A stretch of DNA of 64,000 nt. Source: Verrucomicrobiota bacterium. Its GTDB lineage: Bacteria; Verrucomicrobiota; Verrucomicrobiia; Chthoniobacterales; Terrimicrobiaceae. Numbering within the stretch: position 1 is the first letter of the stretch; each line of letters starts with the position of its first letter. The notes beneath the pieces are model-generated. The model had not been told where the DNA came from. It saw only the letters and a list, made by a program, of their open reading frames with translations, and ran no database searches. Below are positions 9,935 to 19,234 of this stretch, piece by piece. A program made the translations under genes and the position numbers. The stretch covers positions 227,391-291,390 of the forward strand of contig JAFKMU010000047.1 in NCBI GenBank assembly GCA_017305195.1, read 5' to 3'.

Positions 9935-10801
9935 TACCTCAGTTGGTCCAATGTCCCCGTTGGCACCTACACGATCCTCGCCAAAGCCACGGATAACGAG
10001 GGACGGCAAACCACGTCGAACCCGATCTCTCTCTTCGTCACACCGCCGCCGGTGGCTCCTACCGTGACCATCGCGGCCACCGACGCGGAAGGCGGCGAGT
10101 TCGGTTCCGACAAGAGCCTCGCCTTCACCATTACACGTGACGGAAACCTCTCGGTCCCGCTGACGGTCTCCTACAGCGTGCAGGGAACGGCCACCCAAGG
10201 GGCGGACTACTCCACGCTGAACGGGACGCTTGAAATCCCGAAGGACTCCGCCTCTGCGGTGATCCCTGTCAGCGTCCTTGCCGACAACACCCCGGAGGGC
10301 GACGAAACCATCGTGATCTCGCTCGCCACGGACAGTGCGTACACCATCGGCACCCAGAGCTTCGCCACTGGTACGATCAAAGATCGTCCCCTCGACCAAT
10401 ACCTGGCCGAGCATGGCGGAGGTGCTGCACATGAGGATGCCGATGGCGACGGGGTTCCCAACGCCCTCGAGTATTACCTCGGCACCACACCGGACAACGC
10501 TGGCAGCGCCACAGGCATCGCAGTCGCCACAGCCCAGGCCGGATCGCTCAAGGTGCGCTTCCCGCACCTGAAAGCGGCCACCGACGTCAACGCAACCATC
10601 CAATGGTCCACCGACCTGGTCAACTGGCATGAAAGCGGCGAATCCAATGGCTCTCAAACCGCCGCCATCACGACTCAGGTGGTAGACGCCGGGGAGCAGG
10701 ATGTTGAGACCATTGAAGCCGAGCTCAATGTCACAAATGGCGCTCTGCCCAAGAAGGTCTTCCTCCGCCTCAATCTCGGCAACGTTCAGGAAACGAACTG
10801 A
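9935..10801 (+). pseudogene. 3' remnant of the giant protein gene: Ig-like end, Calx-beta, C-terminal domain
   Basis: In frame with the gene before the repeat, this segment reads SWSNVPVGTYTILAKATDNEG, the second half of an Ig-like domain of the type seen at 7612. A Calx-beta-like domain follows (EGGEFGSDKSLAFTITRDG through GTATQGADYSTLNG and NTPEGDETIVISL), then a C-terminal region with EDADGDGVPNALEYYLGT, a motif common near the end of large Verrucomicrobiota and Planctomycetota exported proteins. The first half of the Ig-like domain (roughly 50-60 residues) is missing, so the repeat replaced sequence rather than just being added. Independent translation from the GTG at 10052 is possible but would give no signal peptide. 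Confidence 0.7.
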
Positions 10802-10829
10802 TCCGCCACGGAGAGAATCTCCACCCATC

Positions 10830-11723
10830 GTGTTGTACCTAAGCAAACAACTATCCAGCGCCGCTTCCCTTCTCCGGGGAAGCGGCCTTGCTCTTTTCGC
10901 CATCGCTGCCTTTTCCTGGCCCCTGGACGCGAGAGCCCATCCCAGCCCAAGCCACACCCTGGATGAAATCAATGCCCATCTGGAAGATACGCCTGACGAT
11001 CCGGCCCTCCTCCGTGACAAGGCGGACACTCTGATCACGATGAATCGTCTCAGCGAAGCCGAAGACATCGCTGGCCAATTGCTAAGAGCCGCGCCCTCCG
11101 ATCCGGAAAATCTCTACCTCTCCGCCAAGCTCACCCTCCTGGGCGGTAATTCCTCCCAAGCCCTCGCCCAGACGGAAGCCCTGACGCACACCGCGCCGGA
11201 CTTTGCCCAAGGATGGAATCTCTACGCCGACCTCCTCTATCAAGCCAGCAAGCGCGACGAAGCCATCGCCGCGAAGCAAAAGTACCTTCAGATCAGCGCA
11301 ACCCAGGACGCGGCAGAGTACGTGACCTGCGCCGACTGGCTGCGAGAGCGCGGCGGTCCCGGAGACGCGCAGGCCGCCATCGTCCTCCTCGACCAGGGCA
11401 TCTCTCGCATCGGGGTCCTCATGGGACTGGAGCAAGCAGCCATCGAAATTGACTTGTCCCTCAAACAGTGGGACTCCGCACTGCACCGTCTGAACATCCT
11501 GACGGCGCGCTTCCGACCGAGCGCCGATCTCAACGTCCAGCGCGCCAGCATTCTTGTGCAGGCGGGTCGCTTTCAGGAGGCTGTTTCGGCCTACGACGCC
11601 GCCATCGCGATCCTCGAGGCCTCCCCGTCCGCCAATCGCAACCCCGAGCAGCTCAAGCCTCGTATCGCCGCATTGCAGGACAAGAAACAGTCCGCACTAT
11701 CCAAGGTGCCTCAACTCCCCTGA
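10830..11723 (+). CDS. Exported TPR-repeat protein
   Basis: I start at the GTG at 10830 because it follows GGAGAGAAT at 10810-10818 and gives a proper signal peptide (SGLALFAIAAFSWPLDARAHP). The product is 297 residues. Residues about 50-260 form consecutive helical pairs with TPR character, for example PDDPALLRDKADTLITMNRL, SDPENLYLSAKLTLLGGN and RPSADLNVQRASILVQAGRF. TPR proteins act as scaffolds for protein contacts. It lies 28 bases after the 3' remnant of the giant gene, so it was probably co-expressed with it. No specific function can be assigned. Confidence 0.75.
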   Translation: MLYLSKQLSSAASLLRGSGLALFAIAAFSWPLDARAHPSPSHTLDEINAHLEDTPDDPALLRDKADTLITMNRLSEAEDIAGQLLRAAPSDPENLYLSAKLTLLGGNSSQALAQTEALTHTAPDFAQGWNLYADLLYQASKRDEAIAAKQKYLQISATQDAAEYVTCADWLRERGGPGDAQAAIVLLDQGISRIGVLMGLEQAAIEIDLSLKQWDSALHRLNILTARFRPSADLNVQRASILVQAGRFQEAVSAYDAAIAILEASPSANRNPEQLKPRIAALQDKKQSALSKVPQLP

Positions 11724-12106
11724 AATCATTTTTCTGAGAGACAGGATCTCCGATCCGCCCGGAAGGCCATTGGAGCCAGCCCAATCATCCTAAATCATTG
11801 GGTGGTGCGGTCGTCGGGATTCGAATCCCAAACCTTCCAATCCATAGTAAAAAAAGCCACCTCCGCTTATACCGACTTTTGTTTGCCCCCTTAGCGTGAT
11901 GCCCATCAAGGCATGGCATCCGCCATCAGTTTGCTTGCCGACGACCTCAAGCTCGAAATCGTTGCTGAATGATGCCGTCACCCCCGGGAGTAATCCGGCG
12001 CGGGGGATTCCCAGGCGGAGACGTCTCTCGGAGGAAGATACTGAATGAGAACCGCGAGCAAGTAGCATCTCAGGCAGCGTCGTCGGCTACCGTCCCTCCC
12101 GCCACC
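11724..12106. other. Intergenic stretch without a supported gene
   Basis: Apart from the tRNA relic at 11803-11848 I see nothing convincing. A 92-codon minus-strand frame (11790-12068) reads straight through the relic and has no recognisable motif or ribosome binding site, so it is not called. Confidence 0.5.
11803..11848 (-). other. Degenerate tRNA 3'-half relic
   Basis: Read on the minus strand this stretch has a CCA end (11805-11803), an acceptor-like GACCGCA, a T-arm-like GGGATTCGAATCCC and a variable region GAAGGTTT preceded by TATGGATT. The T-stem no longer pairs properly and there is no 5' half, so it is not a working tRNA. Such fragments are typical leftovers of att sites from elements that use tRNA genes. 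It differs from the tRNA-Arg repeat at 12760 and so points to another, older event. Confidence 0.5.
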
Positions 12107-12475
12107 TCAGGGCGTCCGGAGCCGCCCGCCCCGCACTACGAACTCTTGCGTCTTCTCCCCTCGTCGGCCTCCCACCAATACCCGGTCTCCCTGAAAGTCG
12201 AGCTGTCCGTACCGCTGCAGCGCATTGAAGGCCGTATCCATCGTTCCCAACCGTACCGAGTCGATCACCCGCCCCTGCCGGTTCAGCAAATCCAGGTCAC
12301 ACCCGCCATCTCCATGAAGAAACCTTGGTCGCCAGATCAAGCACACCGACTCCCCCGTCGTTCCCTCCGTCGCCCGCGTCAACTCCTGCGTCGTCAGCCG
12401 TTCTCCTACCAGCAATGCCCCAAAGAGAAGCGCCACCACCACCAGCGCCAGCAAAATATATCCCGTCCCTTTCAT
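12107..12475 (-). CDS. Small membrane-anchored hypothetical protein
   Basis: A 122-residue protein. The frame is longer, but the ATG at 12475-12473 is preceded by GAGAGAGTAAGCAG, a good ribosome binding site, and puts the hydrophobic helix (YILLALVVVALLFGALLVGE) directly at the N-terminus as a signal anchor. The rest (CLIWRPRFLHGDGGCDLDL, DSVRLGTMDTAFNALQRYG) is soluble and contains two cysteines. I do not recognise the family. It stands alone between the TPR gene and the attachment site, in the chromosomal flank. Confidence 0.55.
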   Translation of the reverse strand: MKGTGYILLALVVVALLFGALLVGERLTTQELTRATEGTTGESVCLIWRPRFLHGDGGCDLDLLNRQGRVIDSVRLGTMDTAFNALQRYGQLDFQGDRVLVGGRRGEKTQEFVVRGGRLRTP

Positions 12476-12731
12476 CTGCTTACTCTCTCTGTCCGCCCCC
12501 AATTTTCCAGGCTTTTTCACTCTCCGTCGCGTCGAGTAACCCTGTTCCGTAACACCCCACAGGCCTTCCGGCATGCTCGGCGAACTCCTCTCATCCGACC
12601 TCCAGCCCAAAGCGAAAAATGCCCGAAGAGGCGAGAGGCTCTTGAGACCATATAGCGCTTACCCCAAAACAACGGCATCACCGAGGGCTTCCACCTAAAG
12701 ATGAAACAGGCCACCTCTACCGAGATAGCAG

Positions 12732-12756
12732 CAACCCGATGGATACAAACGGGTTG
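12732..12756 (-). terminator. Orphan terminator-like hairpin next to the displaced tRNA end
   Basis: The arms CAACCCG (12732-12738) and CGGGTTG (12750-12756) form a 7-bp stem with an 11-base loop. It lies 4 bases beyond the CCA end of the displaced tRNA-Arg 3' half. Before integration it would have followed the tRNA-Arg gene directly, so it is probably the original tRNA terminator, now separated by 39 kb from the intact gene. Confidence 0.45.
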
Positions 12757-12759
12757 TAA

Positions 12760-12808
12760 TGGTGCAGCCGAAGGGAGTCGAACCCCTAACCTTCTGATCC
12801 GTAGTCAG
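12760..12808 (-). other. Attachment site, left end (displaced tRNA-Arg 3' half)
   Basis: These 49 bases are identical to 51678-51726, the 3' half of the tRNA-Arg(ACG) gene from the anticodon loop to CCA. The identity ends abruptly at 12808/51726. The copy at the other end belongs to a complete tRNA, so this is the original chromosomal 3' half pushed aside when the element supplied a new one. The integrase gene starts 54 bases further on, the usual arrangement for tyrosine-recombinase elements. Confidence 0.93.
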
Positions 12809-12833
12809 CAAATTTACTATGGTGATTGCAATT

Positions 12834-12846
12834 CTCGGATAAATTG
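12834..12846 (+). repeat. 13-bp repeat near the left element end, candidate integrase arm site
   Basis: CTCGGATAAATTG occurs here and again at 51561-51573 inside the right end. The left copy is followed by a partial repeat, CGGATAATT (12847-12855). The right copy is preceded by CTCGGATAAAT (51550-51560). Short direct repeats flanking the core are typical arm-type binding sites for tyrosine integrases. Confidence 0.5.
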
Positions 12847-12862
12847 CGGATAATTTCAGGGC

Positions 12863-14023
12863 ATGAAAATTCCGAAGCTACCATCCGGCGTTTCCATTTT
12901 TCAGGACCGTTCAGGGACAACGGAATACTGGGTTCTACGGCTTGGGAAACGATGGACAGGCGGCCAAGTCGTACGACGACGATTCCCGTTGGCAGGTGAT
13001 GCGGTGAAAGCCTGGGAACAGGAAGTCGCAAAACGCAACGCGCTCGGTGCCGGAGGATATGAACTTTCTCCGGCTCAGCTTGGGGAAGCAATCGGCTGTT
13101 TCAGCAAGCTTGAGGGAACCGGGCTCTCGCTTTCTGAGGCCGTGAGATTGAGTTTGAAGAATTACCGTCCCAAGATGGCTTCCGTTTCCCTAGCCGAAGC
13201 CATACAGGGATTTTTGGGAGCCCAGAAAGACCGTGGAGCTGCGGAAAAAACCATCGTCGGGTATCAGTCATTCCTGCGGCTGCTCTCGGAAGGCCAGAAT
13301 CCGAAAATCAACGTTCACGAAATCACCGAAAAGGAGGTACGCCAGCATCTTGCCAAATACGAGAAGCCAGCCAGTCGTAATGCCACTATACGCCACCTAC
13401 GGGCATTTTTCCGATGGACTGTCAAACGTCGCTGGCGGGAAAGCGACCCGACGGAGCAAATCGATAAAACCCGCGAAATCGACGATACGGTCTCGATCCT
13501 TACTGTGCCGCAAGCGAGGAAGCTTCTCACCACATGTGCAACCGATGACGAATGCCAACAACTCCTCGCTTCAATCGCTATCGGTCTGTTTGCAGGGCTT
13601 CGAACCGGCGAGCTTGCTGGCCTCGACTGGGAGAACATTCATCTAGACGGCAGTCACCGGTTCATCGAAGTGACAGCCCGGAAGGCAAAAACTCGACAAC
13701 GTCGTATTGTTTCCATTTCGGAGTGCCTTGCTTCTTGGCTCATTCCGGTTGCACAAGAAACTGGTCCCGTAACACCTCCCGCGTACCGAGAGAAACACGA
13801 ACGGCTTCAAGCCTTGACCAAGCTATCTCCTTGGCCGCGGAACGTTCTCCGTCACTCCTTCGGCTCCTACCATCTTGCTTTCCACAAGAACGAGGCTCTG
13901 ACGGCGGCAGAGATGGGCAACTCTCCGGCGGTGATCTTTCAGCACTACCGAGCTCTTGTGACACCCGAAGCTGCGGAGAAATTCTGGAAACTGGAGCCAT
14001 CTAGTGCATCGTCCGATAAATAA
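12863..14023 (+). CDS. int: Tyrosine recombinase (integrase)
   Basis: The 386-residue protein has the layout of phage/ICE integrases: an N-terminal arm-binding region, a SAM-like core-binding domain (about 105-195, AEAIQGFLGAQKDRG) and a catalytic domain (about 210-375). Visible catalytic elements are the arginine in GLRTGELAGLDW, the lysine region ARKAKTRQRR, LRHSFGSYH (arginine and histidine) and the tyrosine in FQHYRALV. The first histidine of the usual HxLR box is an asparagine (NVLRHSF), which many active members tolerate. Position next to the attachment site shows that it is the element's own integrase. No excisionase gene is obvious beside it. Confidence 0.93.
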   Translation: MKIPKLPSGVSIFQDRSGTTEYWVLRLGKRWTGGQVVRRRFPLAGDAVKAWEQEVAKRNALGAGGYELSPAQLGEAIGCFSKLEGTGLSLSEAVRLSLKNYRPKMASVSLAEAIQGFLGAQKDRGAAEKTIVGYQSFLRLLSEGQNPKINVHEITEKEVRQHLAKYEKPASRNATIRHLRAFFRWTVKRRWRESDPTEQIDKTREIDDTVSILTVPQARKLLTTCATDDECQQLLASIAIGLFAGLRTGELAGLDWENIHLDGSHRFIEVTARKAKTRQRRIVSISECLASWLIPVAQETGPVTPPAYREKHERLQALTKLSPWPRNVLRHSFGSYHLAFHKNEALTAAEMGNSPAVIFQHYRALVTPEAAEKFWKLEPSSASSDK

Positions 14024-14052
14024 ACGGCATACAAAATGCTTTCAGTTCAGTT

Positions 14053-14484
14053 ATGCCGAAAGCCCTTGGGAAATTGAAAATAAGCCCCTCGCAACGAACG
14101 GAACTTGAGGCGCTGGTAAGGCGTCGGACGGAATCAGCGTCGTTGATGTTGCGGGCGCGGATGATACTTCTGGCGGGAGAAGGAGAATCCAATCGACAGA
14201 TAGGACTGAGGTTCAAGATCAAGCCCCATACAGTGGGAACGTGGCGGACACGCTTCGAGTCCCGGGGTTGCGAAGGGTTGCGTGACCATAAGCGTCCGGG
14301 ACGTCCGCTGGAAATCACGACGGCGCAAAAACAGAGGATCGTTCACACAGTGTGCCGAAAGCCTCCGGCAGGCTTGGGACGCTGGAGCGTGCGCAGCTTG
14401 GCCAATGCACTCTGCCTGAATCGAGATGTCATTCATCGCACTTTGGTCGAACATGATTTGCAACCCCAACCGTTAGGGTGACCA
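14053..14484 (+). pseudogene. Truncated IS630-family transposase
   Basis: The first 142 residues read as the helix-turn-helix part of an IS630-type transposase: LMLRARMILLAGEGESNRQIG, TWRTRFESRGCEGLRDHKRPGRP and a second winged region GRWSVRSLANAL. The frame stops after LQPQPLG, and no DDE catalytic domain follows on any frame in the next 250 bases. The insertion sequence is therefore a decayed 5' remnant. It lies directly behind the integrase gene, marking the left end of the element as a landing place for other mobile DNA. Confidence 0.8.
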
Positions 14485-14705
14485 TCGCCGGTTCGAATGT
14501 TTTCAACACAGCAGGTCGACACCTGAAAGTACTAACGACCGTTGTGCGCCATGGATTGAGTGGCAATGATCGTTCGCTCTGGAAATCTGCATCTGAATCG
14601 GATAGCGCTTCTCTGCTGGCTCACAAGCGCTCAAACCGCTACTCGCCCAGAGAATGCAAGGAAGGTTTTGTTTCTTTTTTCTAAATAAAGAGATAAAGAA
14701 TGTTA

Positions 14706-14727
14706 TTTCTTGATTTGAAAAAAGAAC
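14706..14727. promoter_or_regulatory. Candidate operator upstream of the RIC gene
   Basis: An AT-rich stretch with the arms TTTCTT and AAGAA around GATTTGAAAA. The 11-mer TTTCTTGATTT (14706-14716) recurs exactly at 25375-25385 in the divergent promoter between the radical SAM genes and the NnrS genes. Both places control genes linked to nitric oxide, so a shared regulator, perhaps the Rrf2 protein encoded at 15543, is plausible but not shown. Confidence 0.3.
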
Positions 14728-14752
14728 TGTGTTGAATTGCGCTCATAATCTT

Positions 14753-15478
14753 ATGAGCCATACCCACATTGTCGTTTCACCTGCGGACACACCGCTCGCC
14801 TTTCGCACCGTCGGAGAGCTGGTAGCGGAGCGGCCGGGCCGGTCCCGAATTTTCCAAAGTTTTCAAATTGATTTTTGCTGTCAGGGCGGTCGAACACTTA
14901 CCGAGGCCTGCCAGCGAAAAGGGGTTTCACTGGAATCGGTAATCGAACAAATCGAAGCCGAACAGGTGGCGGTCGTGGAGTCGGGAGAGAATCCCGCACA
15001 ACTACCTCCAGCGGAACTGATCTCCTACATCGTTGAAAAACATCACAGCTTCCTCCGGCGCGAACTGCCACGACTGCATGCGATGGCCCACCGGGTCGCT
15101 CAGGTTCATGGGCCGCACACTCCTTCCCTTCTGCAGGTCAGCGACGTCTTCACTGGCCTGTTTCAGGAGCTGGACAGTCATATGATGAAGGAAGAGCAAA
15201 TTCTCTTTCCCGCAATTCTCGCCATGAACCAAAGCGGTGAAGCAATGCTTCCCCTCGACGGACCGATTGCCTGCATGATTCATGAGCATGATGATGCCGG
15301 AGAGGCACTCCGACGGCTGCGGGAATTGACCCATGGTTATCAACCGCCCGCCGACGCCTGTAACACCTACCGTGCGCTTTTCGATGGACTGAAAGACTTG
15401 GAGGAGGATTTGCATCGGCATATTCACCTTGAAAACAGTGTTCTTTTCCCCGCCGCCGAGCAGATGGCTGCCCTGTAA
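14753..15478 (+). CDS. ytfE: Iron-sulfur cluster repair di-iron protein (RIC, YtfE/ScdA family)
   Basis: A 241-residue protein. The N-terminal about 65 residues are the ScdA_N (DUF542) domain, with FQIDFCCQGGRTLTEAC. The rest is a hemerythrin-like four-helix domain whose histidines and glutamates bind two irons (EKHHSFLRRELPRLH, DSHMMKEEQILFPA, IHEHDDAGEAL, HRHIHLENSVLFPA). Family members repair Fe-S clusters damaged by nitric oxide or peroxide. I use the ATG at 14753; a GTG at 14729 is also in frame. It precedes the Rrf2 regulator gene by 64 bases and opens the NO-related block of the element. Confidence 0.92.
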   Translation: MSHTHIVVSPADTPLAFRTVGELVAERPGRSRIFQSFQIDFCCQGGRTLTEACQRKGVSLESVIEQIEAEQVAVVESGENPAQLPPAELISYIVEKHHSFLRRELPRLHAMAHRVAQVHGPHTPSLLQVSDVFTGLFQELDSHMMKEEQILFPAILAMNQSGEAMLPLDGPIACMIHEHDDAGEALRRLRELTHGYQPPADACNTYRALFDGLKDLEEDLHRHIHLENSVLFPAAEQMAAL

Positions 15479-15493
15479 GCCTTTATCCCGGCG

Positions 15494-15559
15494 TTGCCAT
15501 AAATATTCTCTCCGCCATAAAAATCAGTCAGTAAAAGAAAGCATGTTTATTTATGGCAA
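15494..15559. promoter_or_regulatory. Inverted repeat spanning the start of the Rrf2 gene
   Basis: The arms TTGCCATAAATA (15494-15505) and TATTTATGGCAA (15548-15559) are perfect 12-bp reverse complements. A third related half, CCGCCATAAAAAT, lies between them near 15513-15525. The right arm covers codons 2-6 of the Rrf2 gene. The arrangement fits an autoregulatory operator or a 5' mRNA structure that controls the start codon. Confidence 0.45.
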
Positions 15560-15950
15560 AACAGCGTCTAACGCGATCTCCATTATGAGCTATCTCGCAG
15601 CCCGCCCAGGCATGCGTGCCGGATCAGGGGAGATCGCGGAGGCTCGTTCCATTTCCCAGCCGCTCACCGCGAAACTTTTAACCCAACTCGCTGCGGCGGG
15701 GTTGGTCGCTGGACAACCGGGGCCAGGCGGCGGATACGCGCTGGCGCGGCCCGCGGATACAATCAATCTCGCAAGCATCATCCGGCTTTTTGAGCAGACG
15801 GAGCTTCCTTCTCTCTGCCCCTTTGGCCCCGACTGGTGCGGCCACGGCGCGCCGTGCCCCTTGCACGACGTCATAGGCCAGATGGTTGAAAGCAATAAAC
15901 GTTTCATTGAAGAAACCAGCCTCGCCCTTTTTTTGCCCCCGATGGGCTGA
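15543..15950 (+). CDS. Rrf2 family transcriptional regulator, NsrR-like
   Basis: A 135-residue protein. I choose the ATG at 15543 because it gives the normal Rrf2 beginning (a short lead, then ASNAISIMSYLAARPG). A winged helix-turn-helix follows (SGEIAEARSISQPLTAKLLTQLAAAGLV, then GPGGGYALARP). Three cysteines in LCPFGPDWCGHGAPCPLHD at about residues 94-112 match the Fe-S ligand region of this family, in which NsrR senses nitric oxide and IscR senses cluster status. Neighbours on both sides deal with nitrate and NO, so an NsrR-like role is likely but inferred. Confidence 0.85.
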   Translation: MFIYGKTASNAISIMSYLAARPGMRAGSGEIAEARSISQPLTAKLLTQLAAAGLVAGQPGPGGGYALARPADTINLASIIRLFEQTELPSLCPFGPDWCGHGAPCPLHDVIGQMVESNKRFIEETSLALFLPPMG

Positions 15951-15966
15951 CGAAAAGCATCCTCCC

Positions 15967-17013
15967 ATGTTTACCACACTTAACCTGGCCGCTCTCCTCA
16001 CCGCCACGCTGGCAACTTTGGGGTTGGTGGTTTCAATCTTCGTCGGTTCCCGCAATCTGGGAAACTTCGATCCAGCTCTCATCGCGTACCTCTTCGGCTG
16101 CATATTCGCCTGTTTCGGCGTCGTCTATCGCTACATCGTTTGGCTCCAGCGCCCCCCCACCTGGCGGTATTTTGTGCGCGGGTGGCAGTTGTTCTTTTCC
16201 GGCAAGGCTATCGTGTATGGCTGGGAACTGACCAAACACTTCGTGGTGAATTTTCTGGGTCAGCGTTTCATCCGCAACCGCGGCAAGGCTCTGGGCTACG
16301 GACATTTTCTCATGGCCTGGGGGTGCATGCTAGCCTTTGCCGTCACGTTTCCGCTGGTCTTTGGCTGGATTCATTTCGGATTGAAACCCGGCGGCATCGA
16401 TACTTATGAAATTTACACCTTCGGATTCAAGACGGCGGAGTTCCCTCTGCACACCTGGATCGCCACATTGATTTTCAACGCGCTCAATTGGTCCGCGATC
16501 CTCGTCATCGCCGGCGTGATGCTCCTGATGCGCCGCCGCCTCACGCATGCTGGCCAGATTGCCATCCAGACCTTCGAAAACGATTGGCTGCCCCTGCTTC
16601 TGCTCCTGGCCATTTCAGTTACGGGCATCGGGATCAGTCTCGACTACAAACTTATGGAAGGCCGCGCCCACCAGTTCATGGCCATCACCCATGCGATCAC
16701 GGTGATTTTGTTTTTGATCTGGATGCCGTTTGGAAAATTTTTTCACATCATTCAACGTCCTGCGCAATTGGGCATCGCGATCTACCGCAAGGCCGGGGCC
16801 GAAGGCCCTCAGGCGGTCTGTCCGCACACCGGCGAGGAATTTTTGCCGGGGATGCAGGTGGATGATCTCAAAACTGTCACCGCGCAGCTAGGCTGCGACT
16901 TCACCCGGAAGGACGGCAAATCCCACCTCGACTACAGCCCGCGCGGCAAACGCGCCCTGCTCGCCCGCGCCCACCTCAAGGCCCGTGCAGAGTCCGGTCG
17001 CTATTTCGGATAA
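15967..17013 (+). CDS. Membrane anchor/cytochrome-like subunit of the nitrate reductase cluster
   Basis: A 348-residue protein with about seven or eight membrane segments and a soluble C-terminus of about 75 residues with [12 protein letters not shown]. Several histidines lie in or near membrane helices ([45 protein letters not shown]) and could bind haem, as in NarI-type or iron-sulfur reductase b-type subunits. I do not recognise it as classical NarI. Position directly before the molybdoenzyme (4 bases between stop and start) suggests that it links the quinone pool to nitrate reduction. Confidence 0.65.
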   Translation: MFTTLNLAALLTATLATLGLVVSIFVGSRNLGNFDPALIAYLFGCIFACFGVVYRYIVWLQRPPTWRYFVRGWQLFFSGKAIVYGWELTKHFVVNFLGQRFIRNRGKALGYGHFLMAWGCMLAFAVTFPLVFGWIHFGLKPGGIDTYEIYTFGFKTAEFPLHTWIATLIFNALNWSAILVIAGVMLLMRRRLTHAGQIAIQTFENDWLPLLLLLAISVTGIGISLDYKLMEGRAHQFMAITHAITVILFLIWMPFGKFFHIIQRPAQLGIAIYRKAGAEGPQAVCPHTGEEFLPGMQVDDLKTVTAQLGCDFTRKDGKSHLDYSPRGKRALLARAHLKARAESGRYFG

Positions 17014-17017
17014 TCTT

Positions 17018-19234
17018 ATGGCCACACTCCCCGTCTCCCCCGAGTCAATTATCGCCCAATTCGGACCGAGCCTGAATTTTCCCAAGCCCGAAGGCATTCC
17101 CGGGCGTGACGAACCGGACGCCGTGGTGAAGACGCATTGCTGTTTCTGCGGCATGCAGTGCGGCATTAAGCTGCTCGTCAAAAACAACCACATCGTCGGC
17201 TTCGAGCCATGGGAGGAATTTCCCTTCAACGAAGGCCGACTCTGTCCGAAAGGCGTTCAGCGTTATCTGCAAAACGACCATCCCGACCGCTTGCTCACGC
17301 CCATCGTTCGCGTCGCAGGCAAGGGATTCGAGAAAACCGGCTGGGATCCCGCGATGGAACGCATCGTTTCGGAAATCCAGCGCATTCAGTCGGAGCATGG
17401 CAATGATGCCTTTGCCATGCTCTCAGGCGTTTCATTGACCAATGAAAAAAGTTACCTCGTCGGCAAATTCGCTCGTGTCGCGCTGAAGACAAAGAACCTC
17501 GATTACAACGGTCGCCTTTGCATGGTCAGCGCCGGAGCCGGCAACAAAAAAGCCTTCGGTCTCGACCGCGGCTCAAACAACTATTCCGACCTCGCCCATG
17601 CCGAAGTGATCATGATCTGCGGCACCAATGTAAGCGAAACCTTCCCGACGCTCACCCACTGGATCTGGCAGGCCCGCGACAACGGCGGCCAACTCATCGT
17701 GGTCGATCCGCGGCTCACCCCGATTGCCCGTACCGCCGACCTGCACCTGCCCGTGCGCCCTGGCCGGGATTCGGCGCTCTACGGCGCGATCCTGCACCAG
17801 CTCATCAAGCACGACTGGCTCGACCGCGACTTCATCGCCAACCACACCACCGATTTCGACAAGGCCTGCGAAGCCGTGGCCGACTACGACCTCGACTGGG
17901 CCGAAAGGATCACCGGCATTGAAAAAGCGAAGATCCTCCGGGCCGCCGAAATGTGGGGCCCGGCCCGCACGAGCTTCCTCCTTCACGCCCGCGGCATCGA
18001 ACATCACAGCAAGGGCGTCGAAAACGTTCTTGCCTGCATCAACCTCGTCCTGGCCACCGGCCGGATCGGCAAACCGTATTGCGGCTACGCTACCATCACC
18101 GGTCAGGGCAATGGCCAGGGCGGACGCGAACACGGCCACAAGTGCGACCAACTTCCCGGCAACCGCGACATCGAGAATCCCGAACACCGCAAGTACATCA
18201 GCCAGGTCTGGGGCATCGAGGAAAAGGACATGCCCGGAAAAGGACTCACCGCCTACGAACTGATGGAGGCCATCCACCGCGGTGAAATCAAAGGTCTGCT
18301 CAGCATTTGCTTCAATCCGCTTGTTTCCTTGCCGAACAACTCCATGATCCGCGAGGCGCTCGAGAAGCTGGAGTTTTACGTCGCGATCGATTTCTTCCTC
18401 AACGAAACCGCCCGCCACGCGGACATCGTCCTGCCCGGCTCCCTGCACGAGGAGGAGGACGGCACCGTTACCACGGCCGAGGGGCGCGTCACCCGCATCC
18501 GCAAGGCCATCGATCCGCCCGGCGACGCCCGCACCGACACCTCCATCCTGCTCGAACTCGCCAATCGTCTTGGTGCCGGAAAGCATTTTTCCTACGAAAC
18601 GTCGGAAGACATTTTTAACGAATTGCGCGTGGCTTCCAAAGGCGGCACCGCGGATTATTTCGGCATCACCTACCAGAAGATCGAGGACAACATGGGCGTC
18701 TTCTGGCCGTGTCCGAGCGAGGACCATCCCGGCACACCGCGGCTGTGGGAAGATCGGAAATTCAAGACCCCGGACGGCCGAGCGCATTTCCACGGTGTGG
18801 CCTACCGCGATCCCGGCGAGGTGACCGACGCGGACTACCCCGTCATCCTCACCACCGGGCGCGTCGTTTCCCAATACCTCAGCGGCACCCAAACCCGCCG
18901 CATCGGCAAGCTCGTCCAGCAATACCCCGAGCCCTTGCTGGAGATTCACCCAAAACTCGCCGCCCGCCTCGGCATCCGCGACCGCGAGACGGTGCGCGTC
19001 TCCACTCGGCGAGGCTGCGCCGAATTCCCCGCACAACTCGTCGAAACCATTCGCGAGGACACGGTTTTTATTCCGTATCATTGGCCCGGAAAAAAATCCG
19101 CCAACCAGCTCACCTCCGGCCACCTCGATCCGATTTCGAAAATCCCCGAGTTCAAAGTCTGTGCGTGCAAACTGGAACCGACCGGAAAGCTCGCCCCGTC
19201 CCCTGAAGTTTCTCAAGCATGGGCCTCCGTATGA
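17018..19234 (+). CDS. Molybdopterin nitrate reductase catalytic subunit, Nas/Nap-like
   Basis: A 738-residue molybdopterin oxidoreductase. The N-terminal [4Fe-4S] motif is CCFCGMQC at about 41-48 with the last cysteine in RLCPKG near 76. A cysteine in [10 protein letters not shown] at residue 168 matches the molybdenum ligand position of NapA, NasA and NarB enzymes, not the aspartate of NarG. Further cofactor motifs are visible ([56 protein letters not shown]). No twin-arginine signal is present, so the enzyme is probably cytoplasmic. It shares its operon with a four-cluster ferredoxin, a Rieske protein and NarK, making nitrate the likely substrate. Substrate assignment is inference from context. 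Confidence 0.85.
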   Translation: MATLPVSPESIIAQFGPSLNFPKPEGIPGRDEPDAVVKTHCCFCGMQCGIKLLVKNNHIVGFEPWEEFPFNEGRLCPKGVQRYLQNDHPDRLLTPIVRVAGKGFEKTGWDPAMERIVSEIQRIQSEHGNDAFAMLSGVSLTNEKSYLVGKFARVALKTKNLDYNGRLCMVSAGAGNKKAFGLDRGSNNYSDLAHAEVIMICGTNVSETFPTLTHWIWQARDNGGQLIVVDPRLTPIARTADLHLPVRPGRDSALYGAILHQLIKHDWLDRDFIANHTTDFDKACEAVADYDLDWAERITGIEKAKILRAAEMWGPARTSFLLHARGIEHHSKGVENVLACINLVLATGRIGKPYCGYATITGQGNGQGGREHGHKCDQLPGNRDIENPEHRKYISQVWGIEEKDMPGKGLTAYELMEAIHRGEIKGLLSICFNPLVSLPNNSMIREALEKLEFYVAIDFFLNETARHADIVLPGSLHEEEDGTVTTAEGRVTRIRKAIDPPGDARTDTSILLELANRLGAGKHFSYETSEDIFNELRVASKGGTADYFGITYQKIEDNMGVFWPCPSEDHPGTPRLWEDRKFKTPDGRAHFHGVAYRDPGEVTDADYPVILTTGRVVSQYLSGTQTRRIGKLVQQYPEPLLEIHPKLAARLGIRDRETVRVSTRRGCAEFPAQLVETIREDTVFIPYHWPGKKSANQLTSGHLDPISKIPEFKVCACKLEPTGKLAPSPEVSQAWASV

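Noticed and set aside
11790..12068. 92-codon minus-strand frame
   Set aside because: It reads through a tRNA relic and has no ribosome binding site or motif.
14478..14684. 68-codon plus-strand frame after the IS630 remnant
   Set aside because: No family, no ribosome binding site, low-complexity sequence behind a decayed IS.
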